A DNA stretch of 64,000 bases from Novosphingobium sp. NDB2Meth1 (lineage in GTDB: Bacteria; Pseudomonadota; Alphaproteobacteria; Sphingomonadales; Sphingomonadaceae). The notes beneath the pieces are model-generated. The model was given only the letters and a program-made list of their open reading frames with translations. It had not been told where the DNA came from and did not search any database. This document shows, in pieces, positions 1 through 7,247 of this stretch (the stretch's first letter is position 1; every line of letters begins with the position of its first letter). The position numbers and the translations under genes were made by a program. The stretch covers positions 434,001-498,000 of the forward strand of contig NZ_FPEH01000014.1 in NCBI RefSeq assembly GCF_900117425.1, in the 5' to 3' direction.

Positions 1-5
1 GTCCT

Positions 6-1037
6 TCAGCGCGCCACGTGCCACACGGTATCGCCCGCACAAACGCCGAGCGCCTGCGCGGCATCGGGATCGAGCGCCACGCCCTCTCCATCCGCCATGA
101 TGCGGGCGAAGGTGCAGCGGAAATCGGCGAGGCGTCCGGTTGCGACGAGCGCGCGGCTGGCGGTTGCATCCGGCGCGCGCACCTCCTTCACCGGCACCAT
201 CTTGGCCGAGGCGATCGAGTGCACCTTGTCCGTCCGCGCGGTCATCGTCGGACCGCCGTCGAAGATGTCGAAATAGCCTTCGGACGCGAAGCCTTCCGTC
301 TCCAGCATGCGCATCGCCGCGCGGCCGCTGGGATGCGGCAGGCCGATGGCGGAGCGCGCGGTTTCGGGCAGCATGGCGATATAGACCGGGTGCTTGGGCA
401 TCAGATCGGCGATGAACTGGTTGCCGTTGATCGCGTTGAAATAGTCGGCCTCCTGGAAGTTCATCCCGAAGAAGCGGCCCGCGACGCCGTCCCAGAACGG
501 CGATCCGCCGCGCTCGTCGATCACGCCGCGCAGTTCCGCCAGAATGCGGTCGGCAAAGCGCTTGCGGTGCATCGCGATGAACAGATAGCGGCTGCGCGCC
601 AGCAGCATGCCGAGCCCGCCCGCGCGCTCGTTCGGATGGAGGAACAGGCCGCCGACTTCGCTCGATCCTTCAAGGTCGGTCACGAGGTTCAGCATCTCGG
701 CGCGGAAGGTGCGACCCAGTTCCTTGGAATGCTGGGTCAGCGTCGCCATGCGGTAGGAATAGAACGGCCAGGTCTGCCCGACGCGGGTGAAGATCTGGCA
801 GGTGCCGCGCACTTCGCGGGTGGCCAGGTCCTCTAGGATGAGGACGAACAGCTCATCGCGCTGGGTTTCCGGATCGCCTTCCTCGGTGTTGGCGAAAGCA
901 GCCGCGGCCCGCTCCAGCTTCGCGGTGAGCGCGCGGCGGTCGGGCGGCAGGTTGGTGAAGCCGCCGCCGGTCAGCTTGGCCATCTCGTACAGATGGTCGA
1001 GATCCGCGGCGCGGGCCGCGCGGATGACATGGGTCAC
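6..1037 (-). CDS. astA: Arginine N-succinyltransferase
   Basis: Transfers succinate from succinyl-CoA to the alpha-amino group of arginine, the first step of the arginine succinyltransferase (AST) catabolic pathway, in the cytoplasm. The 343-residue product has the usual family length and begins MTHVIRAARAADLD, the typical start of AstA with its GNAT-like fold; the segment FTNLPPDR and the conserved FFGMNF region around residues 190-195 also fit the family. It lies 5 nt downstream of the M20 hydrolase gene on the same strand, so the two are probably co-transcribed. The rest of an ast operon, if present, lies outside the window. Family assignment is from recognition of the sequence. Confidence 0.93.
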   Translation of the reverse strand: MTHVIRAARAADLDHLYEMAKLTGGGFTNLPPDRRALTAKLERAAAAFANTEEGDPETQRDELFVLILEDLATREVRGTCQIFTRVGQTWPFYSYRMATLTQHSKELGRTFRAEMLNLVTDLEGSSEVGGLFLHPNERAGGLGMLLARSRYLFIAMHRKRFADRILAELRGVIDERGGSPFWDGVAGRFFGMNFQEADYFNAINGNQFIADLMPKHPVYIAMLPETARSAIGLPHPSGRAAMRMLETEGFASEGYFDIFDGGPTMTARTDKVHSIASAKMVPVKEVRAPDATASRALVATGRLADFRCTFARIMADGEGVALDPDAAQALGVCAGDTVWHVAR

Positions 1038-1042
1038 GCTTC

Positions 1043-2248
1043 TTATTCCCCTCCGGAAAGCCGGTGCAGCACGAGCGCCGAGAGTGCGGCGCGCTCGGCC
1101 AGCGACGGCACGATCATGTATTCCTGCGGCGAGTGAATCGCCCCTCCGCGCACGCCCATGGTGTCGACGACGGGCACGCCGAGCGCGGCGATGTTGTTGC
1201 CATCGCAGACCCCGCCGGAGCTCTGCCAGCGGATCGCTTGACCCAGCGCCGCGCCGCAGCTGCGCACCAGTTCGAAGAGCTGTTCCGCCTCGGGCGTGAG
1301 CGGCTTGGGCGGACGGCTGATCCCGCCATGCAGATGGATGCGCACCTCATGCGCCAGTTCCACCTCGCGCAGCAGCGGTCCGATCGCCGCGGCAAAGCGC
1401 GCCGCATCCTCCTCGCCGCGCGGGCGGATATTGAAGCGCAGCACCGCGTGATCGGGCACGACATTGTTGGCCGAACCGCCATCGATGCGCGCAGGGTTGA
1501 TGGCGAGGCCATCGCCGGAAAGCGCCTTGAGGCCGAGCGCGAGATCGGCGGCGGCGACCACCGCGTTGCGCCCATCCTGCGGATTGCGCCCCGCGTGGGC
1601 GGATCGACCGGTGACGATGGCGCTGTAGTTCCCGCTGCCGCCGCGTGCGCCGGCGAGCGTGCCGTCGGGCAGGGCGGATGGTTCGTAGGTCAGCGCCGCC
1701 GCCTTGCCGCGCGCCAGTTCCGCAATCAGCGGCGCAGAGGCTAGGCTGCCGGTCTCCTCGTCCGAATTGATCAGCACGTCATAGCCGACACCGGCTGATT
1801 GCGGGCTTGTCTCGAAGGCCTTGAGCGCGGCGAGGATCACCGCGATGCCGCCTTTCATGTCCGCCGTGCCCGGTCCGCCGAGCGTACCCGCATCGAGCCA
1901 TGTCAGCGTCTGGAACGGATGATCCGCCGGGTAGACGGTGTCCATGTGGCCCGTGAGCAGATAGCGGCGCGGCGCGTCGGGCCGGACGCTGAGCACCATG
2001 TGCGCGCCGTGCTCGATCTGCACCGCACGGCCATCGGCGGCAATCGCCTCGACCGGGGCAGGCTCCGCTAGGCGGACTTCGCCGGGCAGCGCCGCAAACG
2101 CATCGGCCAACAGCGCGGCCTGTCTTGCAAGCCCCGCGATGTTACGCGTGCCGGTGTTGATCGCACACCATTGCTCGACGTTTGCGAGCATTTGTGCGGC
2201 TTCGATCCCTTCGACAAGGGCGGCCTCGGTGGCGGCAAGTGTTCCCAT
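1043..2248 (-). CDS. M20-family metallo-amidohydrolase/peptidase
   Basis: Zinc-dependent hydrolase of the M20 (ArgE/DapE/CPG2) family, which cleaves N-acyl amino acids or peptides. Visible metal-site motifs are TGHMDTVYP (His and Asp), GTADMKGG (bridging Asp), SDEETGS (catalytic Glu pair), TYEPSA and a C-terminal AIHSPQEY His. I chose the ATG at 2248 (401 aa) because the family alignment starts there; an in-frame ATG at 2311 is possible but adds an atypical basic leader. Its position directly before astA suggests it deacylates an arginine or glutamate derivative in the same pathway, perhaps in place of AstE (an inference). A Mu-like element has inserted about 100 bp upstream and may have removed its promoter. 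Confidence 0.85.
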   Translation of the reverse strand: MGTLAATEAALVEGIEAAQMLANVEQWCAINTGTRNIAGLARQAALLADAFAALPGEVRLAEPAPVEAIAADGRAVQIEHGAHMVLSVRPDAPRRYLLTGHMDTVYPADHPFQTLTWLDAGTLGGPGTADMKGGIAVILAALKAFETSPQSAGVGYDVLINSDEETGSLASAPLIAELARGKAAALTYEPSALPDGTLAGARGGSGNYSAIVTGRSAHAGRNPQDGRNAVVAAADLALGLKALSGDGLAINPARIDGGSANNVVPDHAVLRFNIRPRGEEDAARFAAAIGPLLREVELAHEVRIHLHGGISRPPKPLTPEAEQLFELVRSCGAALGQAIRWQSSGGVCDGNNIAALGVPVVDTMGVRGGAIHSPQEYMIVPSLAERAALSALVLHRLSGGE

Positions 2249-2347
2249 GTCCGCCCGCTCTAGCCTGCCCACGCGCCGGGGTGAACCCCCAGCGGAGAGG
2301 GATTGTTTCATCTGCAACCGGAAGTCTGTCCTGGCACCACGCCATTG

Positions 2348-2352
2348 CCCCT
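2348..2352. repeat. Target site duplication, left copy (CCCCT)
   Basis: CCCCT directly precedes the TGT of the left end of the Mu-like element. The same five bases follow the terminal ACA of the right end at 17733-17737. A 5-bp duplication is what Mu-type transposition produces, so the two copies fix both insertion junctions. Confidence 0.9.
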
Positions 2353-2392
2353 TGTGTAAGGAAAGAAGGTTCTGGAAAGATGGGGCCCAAGG
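2353..2392 (+). repeat. Left terminal inverted repeat of the Mu-like element
   Basis: It starts TGTGTAAGGAAAGAAGG and contains two half-conserved transposase-site-like units (GGAAAGAAGGTTCTG and GGGGCCCAAGG). Aligned without gaps to the reverse complement of 17693-17732 it matches at 27-28 of 40 positions. By analogy with Mu these are MuA-type binding sites L1 and L2. Confidence 0.85.
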
Positions 2393-2859
2393 TGGGATTG
2401 CGTGGAGATACGCGGGACACCGTGGGATAACACCTTAAAAAAATTGGCGTTTCGGTGCTCTTCGATGTGGCCGAAACCGACCCTCGCTGTTTCTGCATTA
2501 AGATGGGGATTGGGCCAATTTTGGCCTTTTCGCCATCTTTCAAGAGGCCCCGTCGCTGACCCTCTTAGGAACCGCCTAAAACGCCTCTGAATGGCTGTTT
2601 ACCGCCATTTTAACGGCCTCGCAATCGGCCTCTGAAATGCCTCCTGGCGCTGTGATTTCAATTTCTTTCAGGAAATCTGTGTTTCGCGGCCTCCGAGTGC
2701 GGGATTTTGCCTGTAAGACATTTTGAATATTGGATTTTTTGTCATCCGCGGCGGTCTGCCGAAGTTGGCGAAAGATGGGGAGATTTTTGACGCCTGGGAG
2801 GCCGGTTCGGGCCTGCTTGCCGGTGCGATCGGGACGGGGTAGAACTGCCATGTCGCACA
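2393..2859. other. Gene-free left end of the element with palindromes
   Basis: No convincing coding region is seen here, and the sequence is visibly less GC-rich than the host. It holds a perfect palindrome GGCCAATTTTGGCC at 2513-2526, flanked by longer inverted arms AAGATGG and CCATCTT. It also has a subterminal copy (2585-2605, CTCTGAATGGC...) of a sequence found inverted near the right end at 17629-17649 (16 of 21 bases). These look like further transposase or accessory-protein binding sites. Confidence 0.55.
2585..2605 (+). repeat. Subterminal inverted repeat, left copy
   Basis: This 21-base segment starting CTCTGAATGGC matches the reverse complement of 17629-17649 (CTCTGAAAGGC...) at about 16 of 21 bases. 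It lies about 230 bp inside the left end, whereas its partner lies about 85 bp inside the right end. It may be a third transposase binding site, such as Mu L3/R3. Confidence 0.4.
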
Positions 2860-3231
2860 ACGTTTCGGACGTGAGGCCTTGGGCTCCATCGAGCATGTAG
2901 GCAGCGGCACTTCCCGACGGTTGAACGCGTGGCTAGGGCGCGCTATTTGCAGTGCAGCCGCCTGACGTTTCGGACGTGGGGCCTTGGGCTCCATCTTCGG
3001 ATCGAGCATGTAGGCACGCGGTCAACCACAACCTTGAACATGCACACTGCGGCTGGTAAATCGCCCTCAGCCGTCTCACGTTTCGGACGTATTGCCTTGG
3101 GCTCTGTCCTATGGATCGAGCATGTAGGCCAGCGGTGCAGATCGGATTGAACCGGCTCCCCTTTCGGCGTATCGATAGCGCAGCTGTCCGACGTTCCGGA
3201 CGTTCCGCCTTGGGCCTTCGGGCATGTAGGC
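2860..3231. repeat. Four dispersed ~45-bp direct repeats
   Basis: Copies lie at 2860-2902, 2965-3015, 3078-3130 and 3191-3231, about 105-115 bp apart. Each has the blocks ACGTTYCGGACGT, GCCTTGGGC and GCATGTAGGC in the same order, with variable spacers between them (7-9 bases present in two copies only). On the minus strand the copies can be read as PKAxRPKR-like peptides but not in one continuous frame, so conservation appears to be at the DNA level. They sit between the left end and the first phage gene and probably bind a phage protein. Confidence 0.8.
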
Positions 3232-3255
3232 CGGCAGCACGCTACCCCTGCCATT

Positions 3256-3867
3256 CTAGGCGGCGCGGAGGCCCTCCAGGATACGATAGACCTGTCGCTC
3301 CGTAATATGCAGCGCGCGGGCGATCTCACGGTTACTCTTGTCGCCCTGGCGCACCATTTCGGCAACGCGGCGTGCGGTGATCAGGCGGATCGGGATGCTG
3401 ATCGTGAGGCGATAGAAGGTATCGCATAGCTTCTCTGTCAACTCCTGGCCGATCGCCTTTGCGATGCGAGGATCGGTTGATGGCGATCGCGGCACGTAGA
3501 GCCGTTCACCGCCAAATTCCTCCGCGAGCCGCCAGGTCGCTTCTTCGCCGATCACTTCGGCGATCTCGTCTAGCACTCGCGAACCCATTTTGCTGACACT
3601 CGCAGCGCGGGCAGGCGAAGCGGGCGGCGAAGGAACCGGCGAGGCAGGCGCAGCAATCGGCGCGGCTGGGAAGGCGATGGTATGGCCTCCCAATTCCTCA
3701 CACAGACAGGCGGCGGCGATCGGGCCGATGGCGGCTTCCAGGCGCGGCTCTTCGGCGGGATCGGCGGGCAGGCAGAGCGACTGGCCGGCGAAAGCGCGCG
3801 CGAGCTCGCCGGCCGTATCCTCGCCGATCAGTGCGGCCAGCTGCGCAGGGGTGGCCAGGGCGCTCAA
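3256..3867 (-). CDS. Tandem Mor-domain transcription activator-like protein
   Basis: Mor is the Mu middle-gene activator: a dimerisation domain followed by a helix-turn-helix. This protein (about 203 aa) seems to carry two Mor-like units. A first dimerisation segment (IGEDTAGELARAFAG...) is followed by an Ala/Pro-rich linker and then a full second copy (VIGEEATWRLAEEFGGE...) ending in a helix-turn-helix (SNREIARALHITERQVYRIL). I chose the TTG at 3867 because it overlaps the stop of the upstream gene (TTGA) and has a GGAG 8-9 nt before it; an ATG at 3948 would overlap the upstream gene by 85 nt. It would be co-transcribed with the repressor and the tail-chaperone-like gene. Confidence 0.7.
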   Translation of the reverse strand: MSALATPAQLAALIGEDTAGELARAFAGQSLCLPADPAEEPRLEAAIGPIAAACLCEELGGHTIAFPAAPIAAPASPVPSPPASPARAASVSKMGSRVLDEIAEVIGEEATWRLAEEFGGERLYVPRSPSTDPRIAKAIGQELTEKLCDTFYRLTISIPIRLITARRVAEMVRQGDKSNREIARALHITERQVYRILEGLRAA

Positions 3868-4265
3868 ATGAGCTTCTCCGCAGGACCGGGATTGAAGTAG
3901 TCCTTCGGGCTGAGGCCCATCTTGGCCAGCGCGTCCTTGACCTGCCACTCGATATCGCCGGCGAGGAGAAGGAAATCACACAGCGGCAGGTCGCGGATGT
4001 CTTGCGGGAGCACGCCGCACAAGGCGGCAACGACGTGCTGCATCATCGCGATCGGGCGGCCCCGGTGCCGATCGAGCAAGGCGAGATCAGGTGTTTCGAA
4101 GGCGCGCATGCCGATCAGATCGGTCTCGCGCTCCTCTCCATCGATCCACCAGCGCACGGGCCGGGAAAGCTTGAACATGGCCAGATCATCCTGCGTGGCA
4201 GTGCGATCGGCGGGGGCGGGGGATGAAGCGAAGCTAGCCATGGCACCATGGCTAGTCTTGTGCAT
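3864..4265 (-). CDS. Phage tail assembly chaperone-like protein (E/gp41 family)
   Basis: It resembles the family of P2 gpE and Mu gp41, proteins that keep the tape measure protein soluble during tail assembly. The pattern LSRPVRWWIDGEERETDLIGMRAFETPDLALLD followed by a predicted helical VVAALCGV-xPxDIRDLPLCDFLLL is typical of it. The start is uncertain: ATG at 4265, 4241 or 4178. Its location is odd: it is antisense to the late genes, next to the repressor and translationally coupled to the tandem Mor gene, whereas a second chaperone gene sits in the normal late block at 13445. It may act as a decoy or an alternative chaperone; that is only inference. Confidence 0.6.
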   Translation of the reverse strand: MHKTSHGAMASFASSPAPADRTATQDDLAMFKLSRPVRWWIDGEERETDLIGMRAFETPDLALLDRHRGRPIAMMQHVVAALCGVLPQDIRDLPLCDFLLLAGDIEWQVKDALAKMGLSPKDYFNPGPAEKLI

Positions 4266-4345
4266 GTCGCGCGTCTGTCTGTCAGGTAACAGGTAGCGCT
4301 GCTTTATTTGTGCTGCCGAGTGGCAATTTTGCCGTCGTCAGAGGA

Positions 4346-5065
4346 TCAACTCCTAGACGGTTCGCCTTCTCGGGCTTCATTAAGCGCGATGATTTGATCT
4401 GCCGACCGCTGTTCTTCAATGTCGATATAGATTTCGTGTGTGAGTTCCGCGAGCGTCCGGTGGGGAACAGAGTATTCAATGGCGATCCTGGCGAGCCGGT
4501 CCATAACCGAATGATCGGGCTGGTATGGTGAGCTATTGAGCCAAATCTCCAGCAATTCCGCCTCATCTTCGCGCTGAATGCGAGCCTGATTGAAATCGGC
4601 CGCGCGAAGCAGAGCGAGCCGCTGTGGATCATTTGCCGCCTGTAGCAATGCTTCCGCGCGCTCAATGATTTCAGGCGAATACAAAGCCCTACAAATTGGG
4701 GCAAGAATGCCCTCAAGCCTGCGGGTTGCTTCTTTCAGGACACGAGCCTCTGCTTCTGCGTCGCTCTCATTTGGTCCCTGCACCCGCGCCGGTTCGATGA
4801 GTTCCCGCTCAAGGTCATCGAGATCAAGCTTTGCTTGCTCTTCGTCGGAGTAGGTTGTGCCTTGGGGCAGCCGCTTCCCTGTCAAAACATATACGGCGTC
4901 AATTCCCGCAGTTGCGAGTTTAACCAAAGCGTCGGCCGTTGGGGATGAAGCGCTTTTCTCCCAGTTAATCGCTGTGTTTTTCGCCACTCCTGCGATCACC
5001 GCCAACCGCCCTTGGCTGAGGCCAAGCCGCTTCCGCTCTTCCCGAAGGCGCAAACCAACGCTCAT
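4346..5065 (-). CDS. XRE-type phage repressor (C/cI-like)
   Basis: The 239-residue protein has an N-terminal helix-turn-helix of the XRE class (residues about 1-60: REERKRLGLSQGRLAVIAGV followed by KNTAINWEKSAS) and a long charged, helical C-terminal region with no serine-peptidase motif that I can see. It is transcribed divergently from the gp16/Ner-like gene, with a 77-bp space containing a perfect dyad (5091-5106), the classic arrangement for a lysogeny repressor. Base composition is visibly lower in GC than the rest of the element. Two further leftward genes follow it by 80 nt. Confidence 0.8.
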   Translation of the reverse strand: MSVGLRLREERKRLGLSQGRLAVIAGVAKNTAINWEKSASSPTADALVKLATAGIDAVYVLTGKRLPQGTTYSDEEQAKLDLDDLERELIEPARVQGPNESDAEAEARVLKEATRRLEGILAPICRALYSPEIIERAEALLQAANDPQRLALLRAADFNQARIQREDEAELLEIWLNSSPYQPDHSVMDRLARIAIEYSVPHRTLAELTHEIYIDIEEQRSADQIIALNEAREGEPSRS

Positions 5066-5081
5066 TATTTGCGCTTCGCGC

Positions 5082-5110
5082 TTGCAGAGATACCAATACG
5101 TTGGTACACA
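5082..5110 (+). promoter_or_regulatory. Candidate early promoter with operator dyad
   Basis: TTGCAG (5082-5087) and TACACA (5105-5110), 17 bp apart, form a plausible promoter for the rightward early operon. The 16-bp sequence TACCAATACGTTGGTA (5091-5106), with 6-bp perfect arms around TACG, fills the spacer and is a good operator for the divergent repressor or the Ner-like protein. Confidence 0.5.
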
Positions 5111-5142
5111 GTTCCATCCTTTTGGTCTTTGTGAGACATCAT

Positions 5143-5385
5143 ATGCCAGAATCAGCTAGTCTGGAAGAGGTAAGAGAACGTCTGAACCGTATCGGGAAGA
5201 CGGTGGCAGATGTGGCGCGAGAGCTTGGTGTTTCGCAGTCCATCGTGCGGGGCGTGCTAAGCGGCCGGTTCAAGGGTGCACACGGCGATGCGCACAAGGT
5301 TGCTGTGGCGCTTGGGCTGAAGAACGGGATCATCGTTGCCGATGGCATGTCGATCAGCGATGCCATGAAGGCTGCCGCTGCGTGA
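5143..5385 (+). CDS. Ner / BcepMu gp16-family DNA-binding protein
   Basis: The 80-residue product is almost entirely one helix-turn-helix unit (EEVRERLNRIGKTVADVAREL, then GVSQSIVRGVLSGRFKGAHGDAHKVAVALGLK). It matches the phage-associated BcepMu gp16 family and occupies the place of Mu ner, the negative regulator of early transcription. ATG 5143 is preferred over an upstream start because it follows the operator region and gives the family length. Its stop overlaps the next start (GTGA), so the early operon is translationally coupled. Confidence 0.75.
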   Translation: MPESASLEEVRERLNRIGKTVADVARELGVSQSIVRGVLSGRFKGAHGDAHKVAVALGLKNGIIVADGMSISDAMKAAAA

Positions 5386-6341
5386 AGGGCGCGCGTGTCT
5401 CAGCTGACAGCGCGGCTCAAAGTGCGGGGCCTGAGCGCCTGATGCTCCCGATCGCGGAGATCAGCGAGCTTGATGACGCGAGCTATGTCGGCTTCATTGT
5501 TGACGACGCGGTGACGCATCTGGTTGCCCGCATGGCGGCGGAAGGCCAGCACAATCCCATCTGGGTCCGGCGCAATGGCAACGCGGCCAAGGTGCGCCAC
5601 AGTGTGATTGCAGGGCGGCACCGTTTGCGCGCTGCGAAGTTGCTCGGCTGGACGGAGATCGCCGCCGAAGTGCGCGCGGGGCCGGATAGCGACGTACCGA
5701 CGCTGAAGCGGCTCCAGCTGGCGGAGAACCTTGACCGGCGCGTGTTGCGCCCGATCGAGCGCGCATGCTTCATCATGGAGCGGTGGGCGGAGGCGGCGCG
5801 CGCGCTGCCCCGATCGGAGCCGACAAGCCAGCAATCGAAGGCGATCAGGGCGCGCTGGGACGTATTGGCAGAAACTGCCAATACGCAAGGCATTGACCGC
5901 AAGGCGGCAGATCAGGCGACGGCAGAACTCACCGGCGAAAATGAGCGCAACGTCCGGCTCTTCCGTTCCCTTTACGACAAAATCGTCATCGCGCTCCCCG
6001 ACCTCTTTGCGGACATCAATGCGCATCCGTTGTGCACCAACTTGGAGGCGGTCAAATCGCTTGCCCAAGTCCCCACCGTTGAAGCGCGGCGCAATGCGGC
6101 AGTGGAGCTACTCTCTAAGCCTGACTGGGACAATATCACCGAGGTGTTGGTGGCAGTGGGTCAGCAAGCATCCCCAGGTAATCGCCCCAAAGGTGCCGCG
6201 CACTTCAAGATCAAGCTGGAGCTCGCTTGGCAGAAGTTGGGAGTTGATGACAAGGCGGAGCAGCTGATCAAGCTGGCGGCTGACATTCCGCCCTACAAGG
6301 TCAGTGAAGCGATCGCGAAGCTTCAGGAGCTTCTGCCGTGA
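5382..6341 (+). CDS. ParB-like nuclease/partition-domain protein
   Basis: The 319-residue protein has an N-terminal ParB/Spo0J-like domain. It shows the box I/II pattern NPIWVRRNGN...HSVIAGRHRLRAAKLLGW (residues about 55-90) and the following QLAENLDRRVLRPIERA segment. ParB-like proteins are frequent in the early region of Mu-like phages, where their role is not settled (partition-like DNA binding or nuclease). The GTG start overlaps the previous stop (GTGA), and its own stop overlaps the next GTG in the same way. The C-terminal half is helical and not recognised. Confidence 0.75.
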   Translation: MKGARVSADSAAQSAGPERLMLPIAEISELDDASYVGFIVDDAVTHLVARMAAEGQHNPIWVRRNGNAAKVRHSVIAGRHRLRAAKLLGWTEIAAEVRAGPDSDVPTLKRLQLAENLDRRVLRPIERACFIMERWAEAARALPRSEPTSQQSKAIRARWDVLAETANTQGIDRKAADQATAELTGENERNVRLFRSLYDKIVIALPDLFADINAHPLCTNLEAVKSLAQVPTVEARRNAAVELLSKPDWDNITEVLVAVGQQASPGNRPKGAAHFKIKLELAWQKLGVDDKAEQLIKLAADIPPYKVSEAIAKLQELLP

Positions 6342-6685
6342 CGCGCCTTCCGCCTGACATCCTTGGTATTGGCGGCAGGCTGAAGGCGGAGCGCGATCGC
6401 CTTGGGCTCACACAAGCCGGCCTCGCGAAGCTCGCCGGAATTGTAAAGGGCACGGTCGGAGAATGGGAAAAGGGGACATCCTATCCCAATGCCGCCGCTC
6501 TGGCTTGCTTCGCACACGCTGGCGTTGACTTGCTCTACATCGTGACTGGGCTGCGCCAGGAAACACCGGGGGCGCCGCCGGAGAGCCCCGAGCTCACTGC
6601 CGCCAAGGCTGCACTGGCGGCGCTGGAGCCGGCCGATCGCCGCCAGCTGGTTTTTGAACTGCTGTTCGGAGGGACGCGCTCTTGA
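6338..6685 (+). CDS. XRE-family helix-turn-helix protein
   Basis: A 115-residue protein with an XRE helix-turn-helix at residues about 10-65 (GGRLKAERDRLGLTQAGLAKL, then AGIVKGTVGEWEKGTSYPN) and a short helical tail. It resembles the N-terminal domain of the repressor at 4346 (both have the DALxYIVTG/DAVYVLTG segment after the HTH), so it may be a paralogous second regulator of the lysis-lysogeny choice. The GTG start overlaps the ParB-like stop. Confidence 0.7.
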   Translation: MTRLPPDILGIGGRLKAERDRLGLTQAGLAKLAGIVKGTVGEWEKGTSYPNAAALACFAHAGVDLLYIVTGLRQETPGAPPESPELTAAKAALAALEPADRRQLVFELLFGGTRS

Positions 6686-6723
6686 TGACAGCATGCGCCC
6701 GTCCGAAGGCTCGCATCGCGACT

Positions 6724-7221
6724 TCACTGCGCGGGGACGCTGGCCTCACCGGCTGGCAGCTGGCGGGGAGCTTTGGCGGGCACAGTGAAATAAAAGGCAA
6801 GCGCCACCACCTTCTGCCCCCACGTCAGCGGATTACCTGCAAGGCCAAGCACTCTCGCTTCCTCATTGCCGGAAATGCGCCAGAGCGTATGGCTTGGTTC
6901 GCCTTCCTGCATTTCGAGTTGCACCCGCTCTGCAATGACGTCTTCGGGCGGCCGACGCTTCAATTCGAGATCAAGCTTCAGCCGCTGGTAAGCTTCGGAC
7001 CGGCCGGCAAAGAAGGTGGCCTTCTCGCGCCATTTGAAGATGAGCGCGGCCAGCGGCATGACAGCAGCCGCGACGCCAGCCATGAGCGCGGCAGGCTGCC
7101 AATTCTGCAGGACAGACAGGACTACGCCTGTGCCGGATACCAAGCCGACAAGCGTCTGCAGGTTCTCAAGGGTCTCGTAGCGCCGCGCCATCTTGGCAGT
7201 GTACCGGACCGAAACCGCCAC
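6724..7221 (-). CDS. Two-membrane-segment protein, possibly SLATT-like
   Basis: Antisense to the early operon. The product (165 aa from GTG 7221, or 155 from ATG 7191; neither has a strong ribosome site) starts with a helix YETLENLQTLVGLV that runs into two membrane segments (about VSGTGVVLSVLQNW and AALMAGVAAAVMPLAALIF). A charged FKWREKATFFAGRSEAYQRL helix and a soluble tail follow. Two close transmembrane helices followed by a helix with an alternating charged face resemble SLATT effector domains, but I am not sure. Its neighbour at 7248 reads in the same direction 26 nt upstream. A lysogenic-conversion or superinfection role is a guess from position and orientation. Confidence 0.55.
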   Translation of the reverse strand: MAVSVRYTAKMARRYETLENLQTLVGLVSGTGVVLSVLQNWQPAALMAGVAAAVMPLAALIFKWREKATFFAGRSEAYQRLKLDLELKRRPPEDVIAERVQLEMQEGEPSHTLWRISGNEEARVLGLAGNPLTWGQKVVALAFYFTVPAKAPRQLPAGEASVPAQ

Positions 7222-7247
7222 TCCCCATCGCAGCGCCCAAGGGGCTT

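Noticed and set aside
2860..3231. Four repeats as a CRISPR array
   Set aside because: Copies are about 45 bp with internal gaps, intervals of ~60 bp are not uniform spacers, and no cas genes are present. A DNA-binding array in a phage end fits better.
3867..3948. ATG 3948 as the start of the tandem Mor gene
   Set aside because: It would overlap the upstream gene by 85 nt and add an atypical leader. The TTG at 3867 overlaps the upstream stop and has a ribosome site at proper distance.
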